Shown here: in pieces, positions 8,451-18,057 of the stretch
How the letters are laid out: each line of letters opens with the position of its first letter
Numbering within the stretch: position 1 is the stretch's first letter
Assembly (NCBI GenBank): GCA_014240005.1
Contig: JAAZXT010000046.1
Span: forward strand, 1-32,219
Origin: Fidelibacterota bacterium
GTDB taxonomy: Bacteria > Fidelibacterota > Marinisomatia > Marinisomatales > Marinisomataceae
Direction of reading: 5' to 3'
Length of the DNA: 32,219 bases
Translations under genes and position numbers: made by a program
Notes under the pieces: model-generated
The model's input: only the letters and a program-made list of their open reading frames with translations
Databases searched by the model: none
Told to the model about the DNA's origin: nothing

Positions 8451-10293
8451 TGATGATTTCCTTTGCTTTTGCAACTATAGTAGAAGTGCCTAATGGTTTC
8501 CCTTGAACTTCATTCAATCCAATTGCATCTACTAAAAATTCTGCACGAATCATTTGACGAAATTGTCCGGTATTAATCTCAGGCATCAACACTTTCTTAT
8601 AATTTGATAAAATATCTTTTAAATCGTTAGGAAGTGGACTAATCCATCTGATTGAAACATGTGCTACTTTTAAATTTTCTGCTAACAGGGATTCTGTCGC
8701 TGACCTACAAGCGCCATGGGTACTTCCCCAGCTCAAAATTAATAGATCACCTTTTTTCTTTCCAAACACTTCTGTAGGAGGTAATTCGTTTGCAATATTT
8801 GCTACTTTTTTTGCTCTAAGCTGAACCATTTTCTCATGATTGTCTGAATCGTAGTTGACATTACCAGTAACATCTTGTTTTTCTATTCCTCCAATACGGT
8901 GTTCTAAGCCTTTGGTCCCTGGAATTGCCCAACCTCTTGCTAATGTTTCTTTATTACGTTTATAAGGTAAATATTGATCATCAGTTAAATTTTCTTTCAC
9001 AAACTCTGCATCAAAATCACCAAGATCATCAGGATTTGGAATAATCCATGGCTCTGATCCATTTACTAAGTATCCATCAGAAATCATCATTACTGGGGTC
9101 ATATATTTCACTGCAATCTTACACGCTTCATATGCTGTATAATAACAATTTCCTGGTGTAGATGCTGCAATGACTGGCATTGGAGCTTCTCCATTTCTTC
9201 CATATACTGCTTGAAATAAGTCTGATTGTTCAGTTTTTGTAGGTAATCCAGTACTTGGACCACCTCTTTGTACATTAATAACAACTAGTGGCAATTCAGT
9301 CATTACTGCTAGACCTAAGAATTCTCCTTTTAAAGCAATGCCTGGCCCTGAAGATGCAGTAACACCTAAAGAACCTCCGTAAGAGGCACCAAGCGCTACT
9401 CCTATTCCCGCAATTTCATCTTCAGCCTGATAGGTTTTGACGCCAAATCTTTTCCAATTAGATAATGTATGCAATATGTTACTTGCAGGAGTAATAGGAT
9501 ACCCTGCAAAAGTAAGACTTAACTTACTTTTTTCTACTGCAGTTAGCAGTCCAAGACATGTAGCTAGTGTTCCATTAATATTTCTATATTTTCCTGCAGG
9601 TAATTTTGCTTTATTTACTACATATTTTGTAGTAAATATTTCAGCAGTATCCCCATAATTATACCCGGCATGCAATGCTTTTACATTAGCATCGATAATA
9701 TCAGGTTTAGATTTAAATTTTTTATTTAACCAGTCAATTGTAGGCTCTAAAGGTCTATCGTATATCCAAAATAAAACGCCCAAAGCACATAAATTCTTTG
9801 TTCTATCAACTAATTTAGGAGATAAATCAATCCCTTCGCAGGCAAGGGTTACTAATTTGCTCATCTCTATGAAGTGAGCAGAATAATAATCTTCTAATGA
9901 TCCATCTTCTGTTGGGTCGCTTTCATACCCTGCGAGCTTTAAATTTTTAGCGGTAAATGCATTCTTATTAATAATTAATGTTCCACCTGGAATCAAGTCT
10001 TTTAAATGTACTTTTAAAGCTGCAGGGTTCATTGCAACGAGTACATCCGGTTTTTCTCCTGGTGTATGAATTTCTTGAGAACTAAAGTGAATTTGAAAGG
10101 AGCTCACTCCAGCTAAAGAGCCAGCAGGTGCACGAATCTCAGCAGGGAAATCTGGCAAAGTACTTAGATCATTCCCCATGATTGCAGAAGTTTGAGTAAA
10201 TCTTCCTCCACTTAATTGCATTCCATCTCCGGAGTCTCCCGCAAATCGAATTATTACATTATCTACTGTTTCTAATTTAGCTTTTTTGCTCAT
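8440..10293 (-). CDS. korA: 2-oxoacid:ferredoxin oxidoreductase alpha subunit with fused gamma domain (probably 2-oxoglutarate type)
   Basis: 'VIIRFAGDSGDGMQLSGGRF' gamma domain plus alpha domain 'AGYPITPASNILHTLSNWK...ASSGPGIALKGEFLGLAVMTELPLVVINVQRGGPSTGLPTKTEQSDL'. Start taken as ATG at 10293 (MSKKAK); the track's 10305 is a TTG. Confidence 0.9.
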   Translation of the reverse strand: MSKKAKLETVDNVIIRFAGDSGDGMQLSGGRFTQTSAIMGNDLSTLPDFPAEIRAPAGSLAGVSSFQIHFSSQEIHTPGEKPDVLVAMNPAALKVHLKDLIPGGTLIINKNAFTAKNLKLAGYESDPTEDGSLEDYYSAHFIEMSKLVTLACEGIDLSPKLVDRTKNLCALGVLFWIYDRPLEPTIDWLNKKFKSKPDIIDANVKALHAGYNYGDTAEIFTTKYVVNKAKLPAGKYRNINGTLATCLGLLTAVEKSKLSLTFAGYPITPASNILHTLSNWKRFGVKTYQAEDEIAGIGVALGASYGGSLGVTASSGPGIALKGEFLGLAVMTELPLVVINVQRGGPSTGLPTKTEQSDLFQAVYGRNGEAPMPVIAASTPGNCYYTAYEACKIAVKYMTPVMMISDGYLVNGSEPWIIPNPDDLGDFDAEFVKENLTDDQYLPYKRNKETLARGWAIPGTKGLEHRIGGIEKQDVTGNVNYDSDNHEKMVQLRAKKVANIANELPPTEVFGKKKGDLLILSWGSTHGACRSATESLLAENLKVAHVSIRWISPLPNDLKDILSNYKKVLMPEINTGQFRQMIRAEFLVDAIGLNEVQGKPLGTSTIVAKAKEIINER

Positions 10294-10401
10294 TTCTGCC
10301 TTCAAATGAATATCAATTTACATTACGGAAATAAAGTAAGCAATGAGTATAGAAATTAAAAATATCTCTATGAAAAAAGGGCGTTTTTACTGCTATATTT
10401 T

Positions 10402-11442
10402 TTATATTATAAATCCATTTTTTAATGGGTCTTCCGGGTTAATCCAAAATGTATTTTTCCCAGTTATGTAAGCATTGCCGCTCACTTCAGGTATCACAGC
10501 ATCATAATTCCCGAAAGTTGTTGTTTCGACCACTTTTACCGAGAATGTTGAACCAATAATACTTTCAATTATAATAGATTCTCCAAGCTTAATCTCGTCT
10601 TTGGCATGGAGAATGGCTGCCCTGGCACTGACACCAGTTCCTGTAGGACTTCGATCCACTTCTCCTTCCGCAAAAATACAGACATTTCGACTGTGATGAT
10701 TTGGATTTTTTGACACTCCAGTAAAAATTGTTCCATAAAGAAAATTCATATCAGGCTCTAAAGGATGAATCATCTTAACCGAATCCATGACCGCATGTTT
10801 TATTTTTATTCCAGTCTCAACCAACTGATTTTGGTACTCCGATGTGCAATCCAAACCAAGTTGTGCAACATCCACAAATGCATAAAATGCACCACCGAAA
10901 GCAAGATCATAATTAATTTTTCCGATTCCTGGAACATCAATTTCTGTATCAAGCGATTGAACAAAAGACGGGACATTCTCAAATCGTACTCCAGTTACCT
11001 GTCCATTTTTAACTTTTGCGTAAGATTTAATGAATCCAGATGGCACGTCCATTTTGACTTCTGTTTCTGGTTCATTCATGGGAATTAATCCTGTTTCCAC
11101 AAAAACTTTTGTCAGTGCAATAACGGCATGACCACAACCTGTGGAATATCCTTCATTATGAATAAAGATTACACCAAAATCTGCACCGGGTGTGTCTGAC
11201 TCAACAACGATAGCACCATACATATCCCTATGCCCTCGTGGTTCCCAGATAAGTGCTTTTCGTAATTCATCATGAAGGTGATGTGCATTGGTTCTTTTTT
11301 CCAGAAGTGTTTTACCTTTCAATGCTGGGTACCCAGATAAAATAATTCGGAGTGGTTCTCCTTCCGTATGCGAATCAATAGTTTGAATCTCTATCCATCC
11401 ATCAGGTGGATTCCAATCCTTAAGTTTATTAATTGCTATCAT
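10402..11442 (-). CDS. Proline racemase superfamily; probable trans-3-hydroxy-L-proline dehydratase
   Basis: 'IDSHTEGEPLRI', first catalytic Cys in 'GYSTGCGHAVIALTKV', and Thr in place of the second Cys in 'RSPTGTGVSARAAI'. The Cys/Thr pair is the signature of trans-3-hydroxy-L-proline dehydratases. Confidence 0.82.
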   Translation of the reverse strand: MIAINKLKDWNPPDGWIEIQTIDSHTEGEPLRIILSGYPALKGKTLLEKRTNAHHLHDELRKALIWEPRGHRDMYGAIVVESDTPGADFGVIFIHNEGYSTGCGHAVIALTKVFVETGLIPMNEPETEVKMDVPSGFIKSYAKVKNGQVTGVRFENVPSFVQSLDTEIDVPGIGKINYDLAFGGAFYAFVDVAQLGLDCTSEYQNQLVETGIKIKHAVMDSVKMIHPLEPDMNFLYGTIFTGVSKNPNHHSRNVCIFAEGEVDRSPTGTGVSARAAILHAKDEIKLGESIIIESIIGSTFSVKVVETTTFGNYDAVIPEVSGNAYITGKNTFWINPEDPLKNGFII

Positions 11443-12382
11443 GGTTTATTTTTTCCATAATCAGGTTTGCCAACGCTAAATCTTGAATAGCATTTCCCAC
11501 AGATTTAAATAATGTAATCTCATCATCTGTCTCTCTTCCAGGGATTTCTCCCAAAACAACTTGTCCCAATTCACCATGAATCAAATTAAAAGACCATTTC
11601 TCTTCTTCTGCTGGAATAATAAGATCACCAGCTTCTATCTTGCATGTTTCTCTATTGTCCACGATTACTTTTGAATTAATAACTGTTTCAATGCCAATTT
11701 CTTGCATATGAGGCTTAAAAGAACCAATGGCATTAATATGAACTCCCGGATTAAGATCTTGATGGTGAAATAAGGGTTTTTCTGATGGTGTAGCTGTACA
11801 GATGACATCTACTTCTTTTAATAAATCTTTTTCTCCAATATTGGCTTTGATACCAAATTTATCATAAATGAAATTGCAAAATGATTCAGCTGATTCCTTA
11901 GTGCGACTGAAGACCAAAATCTTTTCCAGATTTTTTACAACCGAAAGGGCTTCCACCTGTGATTTCGCTTGGATGCCTGTACCAAAAATTGCACCGACTT
12001 TTGCGTCTTTTTTTGCCAATATATCAGTTGCCAAACCGGATGCTGCACCAGTCCGGATGGCAGTAATGGACTCTCCATCCAAAGTTGCCACCATATTCCC
12101 TTTAGAGGCATCAAAAACTTGAACCGATGAATGAATTAATGGTAATCCTTTTTGAGGATTCGAATAATTGACCGATACTACTTTTACTATATAATATGGA
12201 TTATTCAACGAATAAGCCGGCATCACCAACGATGTAGCACTGTTACCTGGAATATCTGTACTCAATCGTTTCGGGATTATTGCTTCTTTGTTGTTTAATT
12301 GAACGAAAGCAGTTTTCATTGCTACAATGGCTTCGTTCATGGTAACCAATTTATTGATTTGTTCCTTATTAAGAATAACCAT
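11429..12382 (-). CDS. Ornithine cyclodeaminase / mu-crystallin family; probable delta1-pyrroline-2-carboxylate reductase
   Basis: 'LDGESITAIRTGAASGLATDILAKKDAKVGAIFGTGIQAKSQVEAL' is typical of the OCD family. The substrate assignment rests on a 14-nt overlap with the dehydratase gene. Confidence 0.82.
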   Translation of the reverse strand: MVILNKEQINKLVTMNEAIVAMKTAFVQLNNKEAIIPKRLSTDIPGNSATSLVMPAYSLNNPYYIVKVVSVNYSNPQKGLPLIHSSVQVFDASKGNMVATLDGESITAIRTGAASGLATDILAKKDAKVGAIFGTGIQAKSQVEALSVVKNLEKILVFSRTKESAESFCNFIYDKFGIKANIGEKDLLKEVDVICTATPSEKPLFHHQDLNPGVHINAIGSFKPHMQEIGIETVINSKVIVDNRETCKIEAGDLIIPAEEEKWSFNLIHGELGQVVLGEIPGRETDDEITLFKSVGNAIQDLALANLIMEKINHDSN

Positions 12383-12481
12383 AATACTTTAATTTCATTT
12401 AATTCGCCGTTTAGGTTGTGAGCCTGATTGAGTTTTGGGTACAGATTCTGGAAGCAAGTTCGCATCTGATAGCGCTGATCA

Positions 12482-12961
12482 TCATTCTGCAGGAATCTTT
12501 TCAATTGCAGTAATTGTGAATTTTGTATCTTTGCCCTGAATTTCAAGCGTAAAATTTTCATTAATCTTTTTGCCAATTATTGCTTGAGCAAAAGGTGATT
12601 TGTAGGTTACAGCCAAGGGATAAAGATCTAACTCAGATTCGATAGGACCTAACATGTAATAGTCTTCAGCCTTATCTTTGCCTTCTTCATGAATTGTAAC
12701 TTTATTGCCAAATCCTACATCGTCGGTTTGAATGTCGCTATTTCCGATCATCTTGAATGGCGCATGGGACTGCAGAAATTGTATTTTATATACTATTAAA
12801 CTCTGATGCTCCCTAGCAGCGTGGTATTCCGCATTTTCCTTAAGATCCCCTTGATCAGCTGCCTCTCTAATCCTTAATGAGGTCTCTCTTTTCTCTTTAT
12901 TAAGAGATTTCATTTTTTCTACTAATATGCGGTGTGTGTCGCGTAAAATTAAGGTTGCCAT
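12482..12961 (-). CDS. GreA/GreB family transcript cleavage factor
   Basis: 'REAADQGDLKENAEYHAAREHQS' coiled-coil signature and C-terminal FKBP-like 'YKSPFAQAIIGKKINENFTLEIQGKDTKFTITAIE'. Confidence 0.92.
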   Translation of the reverse strand: MATLILRDTHRILVEKMKSLNKEKRETSLRIREAADQGDLKENAEYHAAREHQSLIVYKIQFLQSHAPFKMIGNSDIQTDDVGFGNKVTIHEEGKDKAEDYYMLGPIESELDLYPLAVTYKSPFAQAIIGKKINENFTLEIQGKDTKFTITAIEKIPAE

Positions 12962-13016
12962 ATTTCAAATTCCCATTATTTAGTTAAATCAACATCAACT
13001 TATAATAAGATTAGTA

Positions 13017-13045
13017 TTGGAACAAATATTTTCTAAAATTATAGG
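13017..13045 (+). promoter_or_regulatory. Candidate sigma70-like promoter of the SUF operon
   Basis: TTGGAA (13017-13022), 17-nt spacer, TATAGG (13040-13045), in the 120-nt divergent gap between greA-like and the first suf gene. Each hexamer matches consensus only partly. Confidence 0.3.
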
Positions 13046-13081
13046 ACATAACACCTGTATGAGTTAAATTTTTTTCCTGTT

Positions 13082-13396
13082 ATGAAAGATATAAAAAACA
13101 GTATAATTGAGATACTAAAAGAATGTTATGATCCGGAGCTTCCAATCGATCTGTGGAACCTTGGACTTATCTATGACTTGAACATCTACGAACAACCTAA
13201 AGAAAAATTTGGGGTAGATATTACTATGTCATTAACGACACCAGGATGCTCCATGGGTCAGTATATGATAGAAGATATCAAAAATAAGATTACCGAATTG
13301 AAATATATGGATACTATTAATGTAGAGATTACATTTGATCCTCCTTGGATCCCGGAAATGATGACTGAGGAAGGGAAACAAAAACTTGGATTTTAA
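13082..13396 (+). CDS. DUF59/MIP18 family Fe-S assembly protein (first of two in the operon)
   Basis: 'LKECYDPELPIDLWNLGLIYDL...MSLTTPGCSMGQYMIEDI...DPPWIPEMMTEEGKQKLGF'. Confidence 0.9.
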   Translation: MKDIKNSIIEILKECYDPELPIDLWNLGLIYDLNIYEQPKEKFGVDITMSLTTPGCSMGQYMIEDIKNKITELKYMDTINVEITFDPPWIPEMMTEEGKQKLGF

Positions 13397-13397
13397 T

Positions 13398-13745
13398 ATG
13401 AAAAATCAATCAATAGAACAACCCATTACTATATCAGAAAAAGCTGCTGCACGACTGAAGAATATCATGCAAAGCGAAGAGCCATCAAAAAAAGGTATTC
13501 GCGTTGCTATTGATACAGGTGGATGCTCAGGAATGTCATACAATATCACCTTCGATGGTGAAAAAAAAGAATTTGATAAAGTGTATGAAAGCCACGGAAT
13601 TCAAATATTTTGTGATGTGAAAAGCTGGATTTATGTTAGAGGATGTGAAATTGATTTTTCTAATGATCTATTAAATGGAGGATTTAAAGTTAATAATCCC
13701 AATGCCCAGCGAACATGTGGTTGCGGTATTAGCTTTTCAGCATAA
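13398..13745 (+). CDS. HesB/IscA (A-type) Fe-S carrier protein
   Basis: '[13 protein letters not shown]', '[14 protein letters not shown]' and C-terminal 'TCGCGISF' give the three conserved Cys. Start probably ATG at 13398 (MKNQ) rather than 13386. Confidence 0.9.
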   Translation: MKNQSIEQPITISEKAAARLKNIMQSEEPSKKGIRVAIDTGGCSGMSYNITFDGEKKEFDKVYESHGIQIFCDVKSWIYVRGCEIDFSNDLLNGGFKVNNPNAQRTCGCGISFSA

Positions 13746-15190
13746 TGATTGATAAAAATCAACAAATTATTGATTCAACTCTGAATCAAGAGTATAAATA
13801 TGGTTTTACGACCGATATTGAACAAACTACATTTGAGCCTGGGTTAAATGAAGACGTTATTACAAAGCTTTCTCAATTAAAAAAAGAGCCTCAATGGTTG
13901 CTAGATTGGCGACTAAAAGCATATGAAAGCTGGAAAAAAATGGAAGAGCCTACGTGGGCTCAAGTAGACTATACTCCTGTAGACTATCAAGCATTGAGTT
14001 ATTATTCAGCTCCTAAGCATAAAAAAAATGATAGCCTAGATGATATTGACCCTGATATTATTGAAACATATAATAAATTAGGTATTTCATTAAATGAGCA
14101 AAAACGACTTGAAGGCGTTGCAGTAGATGCTGTATTTGACAGTGTATCAGTGGCAACTACCTTCAAAAAAGAACTTGCAAAGCATGGGGTTATTTTCTGT
14201 TCTTTCTCTGAGGCAGTTATTAATCATCCAGAATTAGTCAAAAAATATTTAGGATCAGTAATACCGCGTACAGATAATTATTTTGCTGCCTTAAACTCAG
14301 CAGTGTTTAGTGATGGATCTTTTGTGTATATCCCTAAAAATGTTCGTTGCCCTATGGAACTGTCCACATATTTTAGAATTAACGCAGCAAATACCGGTCA
14401 ATTTGAAAGAACACTGATTATAGCTGATGAAGGTAGCCATGTAAGCTATTTAGAGGGATGTACTGCTCCTATGCGCGATGAGAACCAATTACATGCAGCA
14501 TGCGTAGAATTAGTAGCGCATAAAGATGCAACAATTAAATATTCTACTATTCAAAACTGGTATGCCGGAGATAAAGACGGGAAAGGTGGAATTTATAATT
14601 TTGTTACTAAAAGAGGAAAATGCATTGGAGATCGATCTAAAATCTCTTGGACTCAAGTGGAAACTGGATCTGCGATTACATGGAAATACCCTAGCGTAGT
14701 CATGCAAGGCGATAACAGTATTGGAGAATTCTATTCAGTTGCCGTTACAAAAAATAAACAGCAAGCCGATACGGGAACAAAAATGATTCATATCGGGAAA
14801 AATACTAAAAGTACGATCATATCTAAGGGAATTTCAGCGGGAGAAGGACAAAATACGTATAGAGGTGGAGTAAAAATTCTAAAGAATGCAGATAATGCAC
14901 GAAATTTTTCACAGTGTGATTCTATTTTAATTGGTGATAAATGTGGAGCGCATACTTTTCCATATATCGATGTTAAAAATCCAACTGCAAAAATGGAACA
15001 TGAAGCTACTACATCAAGTATAGGGGAAGACCAATTATTCTACTGTAATCAGCGAGGAATCAACCTTGATGATGCAGTATCTATGATTGTAAATGGATTT
15101 TGCAAAGAAGTCTTTGCTGAATTACCAATGGAATTTGCTGTAGAAGCAAAACAATTAATTGAAGTAACATTAGAAAATAGCGTAGGATAA
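13745..15190 (+). CDS. sufB: Fe-S cluster assembly scaffold SufB
   Basis: '[23 protein letters not shown]', '[40 protein letters not shown]', '[25 protein letters not shown]'. Start overlaps the previous stop (TAATG). Confidence 0.97.
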   Translation: MIDKNQQIIDSTLNQEYKYGFTTDIEQTTFEPGLNEDVITKLSQLKKEPQWLLDWRLKAYESWKKMEEPTWAQVDYTPVDYQALSYYSAPKHKKNDSLDDIDPDIIETYNKLGISLNEQKRLEGVAVDAVFDSVSVATTFKKELAKHGVIFCSFSEAVINHPELVKKYLGSVIPRTDNYFAALNSAVFSDGSFVYIPKNVRCPMELSTYFRINAANTGQFERTLIIADEGSHVSYLEGCTAPMRDENQLHAACVELVAHKDATIKYSTIQNWYAGDKDGKGGIYNFVTKRGKCIGDRSKISWTQVETGSAITWKYPSVVMQGDNSIGEFYSVAVTKNKQQADTGTKMIHIGKNTKSTIISKGISAGEGQNTYRGGVKILKNADNARNFSQCDSILIGDKCGAHTFPYIDVKNPTAKMEHEATTSSIGEDQLFYCNQRGINLDDAVSMIVNGFCKEVFAELPMEFAVEAKQLIEVTLENSVG

Positions 15191-15194
15191 ATAA

Positions 15195-15935
15195 ATGATT
15201 ACAATTAAAAATTTAAAAGCATCTATTGAAGATAAAGACATTCTAAAAGGAATAAATTTAGAAATTCCTAAGGGCGAAGTTCATGTCATTATGGGTCGTA
15301 ATGGATCCGGTAAAAGTACATTAGCTAATGTTATTGCAGGAAACGAAAAGTATGAAGTTGATGGCGGATCAATTACAATGAATGGAAACGATATGACGGA
15401 AATGAGTATCGAAAATAGAGCACTTCAAGGATTATTTTTATGTTTCCAATACCCTGTAGCTATACCAGGTGTAAGCATGGCATACTTTTTAAGAGCAGCA
15501 TTAAATGCAAAGAATAAACATGATGGAAAAGAAGAAATGGATGCTGTTGAATTTCTAACAACCGCTAAAAAAGTATTATCAAATCTTGGCTTAGATGATT
15601 CGTTTCTAAAACGATCTATTAATGATGGATTTTCGGGTGGAGAAAAGAAAAAGAGTGAAATCTTACAATTATTAATGCTCAATCCACAATTAGCAGTTTT
15701 AGATGAAACAGATTCTGGATTAGATGTCGATGCACTACGCACCGTGGCAAAAGGGGTAAATGAATTCAAAAATGATAACAATACTGTCTTGATTATTACT
15801 CACTATCAAAGACTTTTAGAATATATTAAACCAGATGTAATCCATATCATGATCGATGGTAAAATTGTCAAATCAGGAGATATGACACTAGTACATGAAG
15901 TAGAAAAAAATGGTTACTCATGGCTTGTAAAGTAA
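15195..15935 (+). CDS. sufC: SUF ABC ATPase SufC
   Basis: Walker A 'GRNGSGKSTLANVIAG', signature 'GFSGGEKKKSEILQLL', Walker B 'LAVLDETDSGLD'. Confidence 0.97.
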   Translation: MITIKNLKASIEDKDILKGINLEIPKGEVHVIMGRNGSGKSTLANVIAGNEKYEVDGGSITMNGNDMTEMSIENRALQGLFLCFQYPVAIPGVSMAYFLRAALNAKNKHDGKEEMDAVEFLTTAKKVLSNLGLDDSFLKRSINDGFSGGEKKKSEILQLLMLNPQLAVLDETDSGLDVDALRTVAKGVNEFKNDNNTVLIITHYQRLLEYIKPDVIHIMIDGKIVKSGDMTLVHEVEKNGYSWLVK

Positions 15936-15938
15936 AAT

Positions 15939-17135
15939 ATGTTAAAAAAAATACAGAAACACAGTCGTAGTAGATTTGAAGAACTAGGCTACCCATCAAA
16001 AAAACTTGAAAATTGGAAATTTTCTTCAAGTAAACATTTAAAAAAATACAGTTCTAATAATTCTAATAATAAAGATATCTCAGTAGAGCAATACAGCGAT
16101 GAATATACTTTATGCTTTATCAATGGAGAAATCTCTCTAGAATCTTTAAATAAATTTATATATAAAGATGATATGATAATATTAGATATCGATGAATTAA
16201 AGGATGAAAGCATATGTTCTACTTCATCTAATTTTGATAAAGAAGCCTTCTTTCATCTTGGACTATCTACTATTAAGTCTGGAAAATATTTTGAATTTAA
16301 AGAAGGGTGTAAATTTGACACTCCAATTCAAATTTTAAATGTTTATAACAAGAATACTGAAGAGCTTAGAATCTCATCATTTAATATCTTTAAACTCAAT
16401 CAGGGTAATAATATTTCAATAATCGAACAGGATATTAATGAAGGATCTGGTAGCTTCAATCTAAGCCTTAACAAGTTTATATGCGCCGATAATACCATTC
16501 TAAATCACTCTATGATGTACGATGATAGTACAGAGAGTAATTATTTAGGGTATAATTATTACGAATTAGAAAGAAATGTATTATTAAATATTGACAGCAT
16601 GAATATCAACTCAACCTTTAACAAAAATTTTATAGAAATAGACTTAAATAGAGAAGGATCAGAAGTTAAAATCAATATTTTAAATCTTGCAAGAAATGAA
16701 CAGCATTTAGATAATAATATACTAGTTAACCACAATGCCGAACATTGTATTAGCGTTCAAAATGTACGAAATATTTTAAATGATCAAGCAACTTGCGTGT
16801 TTAATGGAAAAGTCGTCGTAGCAGATGGAGCACAAAAAACTGACTCTAATCAATCAAATAAAAATTTGTTACTATCACAAAATGCCACTGCACATTCTAA
16901 TCCTCAACTAGAAATTTATGCAGATGATGTTGCATGTGGTCATGGATCTACTACTGGAGCACTAGATCAAGATAGTATATTTTATCTAAGGGCAAGAGGG
17001 ATTAAAGAAACAGATGCTAATAATATATTAGTTAAAGCATTTGCAAAAGAAATTTTACAAGAATTTATAAACGATAACATACGCAATTTATCTGAAAATA
17101 ATCTAGACCACTGGATCAATGGGCAATATAACTGA
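15939..17135 (+). CDS. sufD: SufD-like Fe-S assembly protein
   Basis: Position after sufC; C-terminal 'FNGKVVVADGAQKTDSNQSNKNLLLSQNATAHSNPQLEIYADDVACGHGSTTGALDQDSIFYLRARGI' is diagnostic. Confidence 0.95.
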   Translation: MLKKIQKHSRSRFEELGYPSKKLENWKFSSSKHLKKYSSNNSNNKDISVEQYSDEYTLCFINGEISLESLNKFIYKDDMIILDIDELKDESICSTSSNFDKEAFFHLGLSTIKSGKYFEFKEGCKFDTPIQILNVYNKNTEELRISSFNIFKLNQGNNISIIEQDINEGSGSFNLSLNKFICADNTILNHSMMYDDSTESNYLGYNYYELERNVLLNIDSMNINSTFNKNFIEIDLNREGSEVKINILNLARNEQHLDNNILVNHNAEHCISVQNVRNILNDQATCVFNGKVVVADGAQKTDSNQSNKNLLLSQNATAHSNPQLEIYADDVACGHGSTTGALDQDSIFYLRARGIKETDANNILVKAFAKEILQEFINDNIRNLSENNLDHWINGQYN

Positions 17136-17541
17136 AAAATTGTCTCATATTAGAGACGGATTTGCAACTCTTGACGGTCAAGATCGATTGCTATACTTAA
17201 TTGATCTAGGGAAAAAAATTGACCTCATTGATGAAACAGATAAAATAGAATCCAATAAAGTGCATGCATGTACATCTCAAACATGGATTAGCATTGTAAA
17301 TGAAGATAATATTACGCTCACTGTTGATTCTGAAAGTGCAATAGTTAAAGGACTACTGAGAGTGTTACAAATTGGTTTTAATAATGAAGAAAAAAAGAAT
17401 GTTATTGATTTTATTAATGATTTTGATGAACCTATAAAGATTTTTGAATGGCTTAACATAGGACCAACGATTTCCAGTCAAAGACAAAATGGATTTATTG
17501 GAGCTCTGCTGTTTATTAAGAAAGAATTAACAAATGAATAA
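17119..17541 (+). CDS. sufE: SufE-like sulfur acceptor
   Basis: 'LDGQDRLLYLIDLGKKI...NKVHACTSQTWISI' with the SufE Cys; C-terminal 'GPTISSQRQNGFIGALLFI'. Overlaps the end of sufD by 17 nt. Confidence 0.92.
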   Translation: MGNITEKLSHIRDGFATLDGQDRLLYLIDLGKKIDLIDETDKIESNKVHACTSQTWISIVNEDNITLTVDSESAIVKGLLRVLQIGFNNEEKKNVIDFINDFDEPIKIFEWLNIGPTISSQRQNGFIGALLFIKKELTNE

Positions 17542-18055
17542 AGAATTCACAATTCAAGATGATGTCTATGTCTTCAGTGTACCTGATGGACAAAAGACCC
17601 TTCTAACTAAAGGAATGACTGGTATCATCTCTCAATCTTTGGGAGATAATTTTACTATTATTGTTGAAGGAAATATGTATCAAGTCAAAGGAATTGATGG
17701 TGAAGCTATCGGAGAAGAAAAACGATCAATAGATTCTAATAACTTTGCTAATGAAGAAGAGATTTGGAATGTATTACATACATGCTATGACCCTGAAATT
17801 CCTGTAAATATTGTTGATCTAGGTCTTGTATACAATACAGAAATTAAAGAAGAAGAAGATGGGGTAAATATTAGCATACAAATGACCTTAACTGCTCCTG
17901 GATGTGGTATGGGCCCTGTTATTGCTGATGAAGTTAAAGAAAAATTATCAGCATTAAGTGGTGCCAAACATGTAGATGTTGAATTAGTATGGGAACCACA
18001 ATGGAATCAAGATATGATGTCTGATGCGGCAAAACTACAACTTGGATTGTATTAA
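17534..18055 (+). CDS. sufT: SufT-like protein (N-terminal SufT region plus DUF59 domain)
   Basis: N-terminal 'LLTKGMTGIISQSLGDNFTIIVEGNMYQVKGIDGEAIG' followed by DUF59 'YDPEIPVNIVDLGLVY...LTAPGCGMGPVIADEV...WEPQWNQDMMSDAAKLQLGLY'. Confidence 0.92.
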   Translation: MNKEFTIQDDVYVFSVPDGQKTLLTKGMTGIISQSLGDNFTIIVEGNMYQVKGIDGEAIGEEKRSIDSNNFANEEEIWNVLHTCYDPEIPVNIVDLGLVYNTEIKEEEDGVNISIQMTLTAPGCGMGPVIADEVKEKLSALSGAKHVDVELVWEPQWNQDMMSDAAKLQLGLY

Positions 18056-18057
18056 AT

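Noticed and set aside
10306-10401. Possible terminator between the hydroxyproline module and korA
   Set aside because: Only an A/T run-based inverted repeat (AAAAACGCCCTTTTTT on minus) with no stable GC stem.
10765-11088. 107 aa plus-strand ORF antisense to the hydroxyproline dehydratase gene
   Set aside because: Shadow ORF on the opposite strand of a well-supported gene; no motif.
10402-12382. Hydroxyproline module considered as a mobile island
   Set aside because: No integrase, transposase, direct repeats or tRNA at its borders; a composition difference is only an impression without calculation.
12337-12576. 79 aa minus-strand ORF in the track
   Set aside because: Overlaps both the greA-like C-terminus and the OCD N-terminus in another frame; no recognisable domain.
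15425-15781. 118 aa minus-strand ORF antisense to sufC
   Set aside because: Covers the Walker/ABC-signature codons of sufC in antisense; a by-product of conserved coding sequence.
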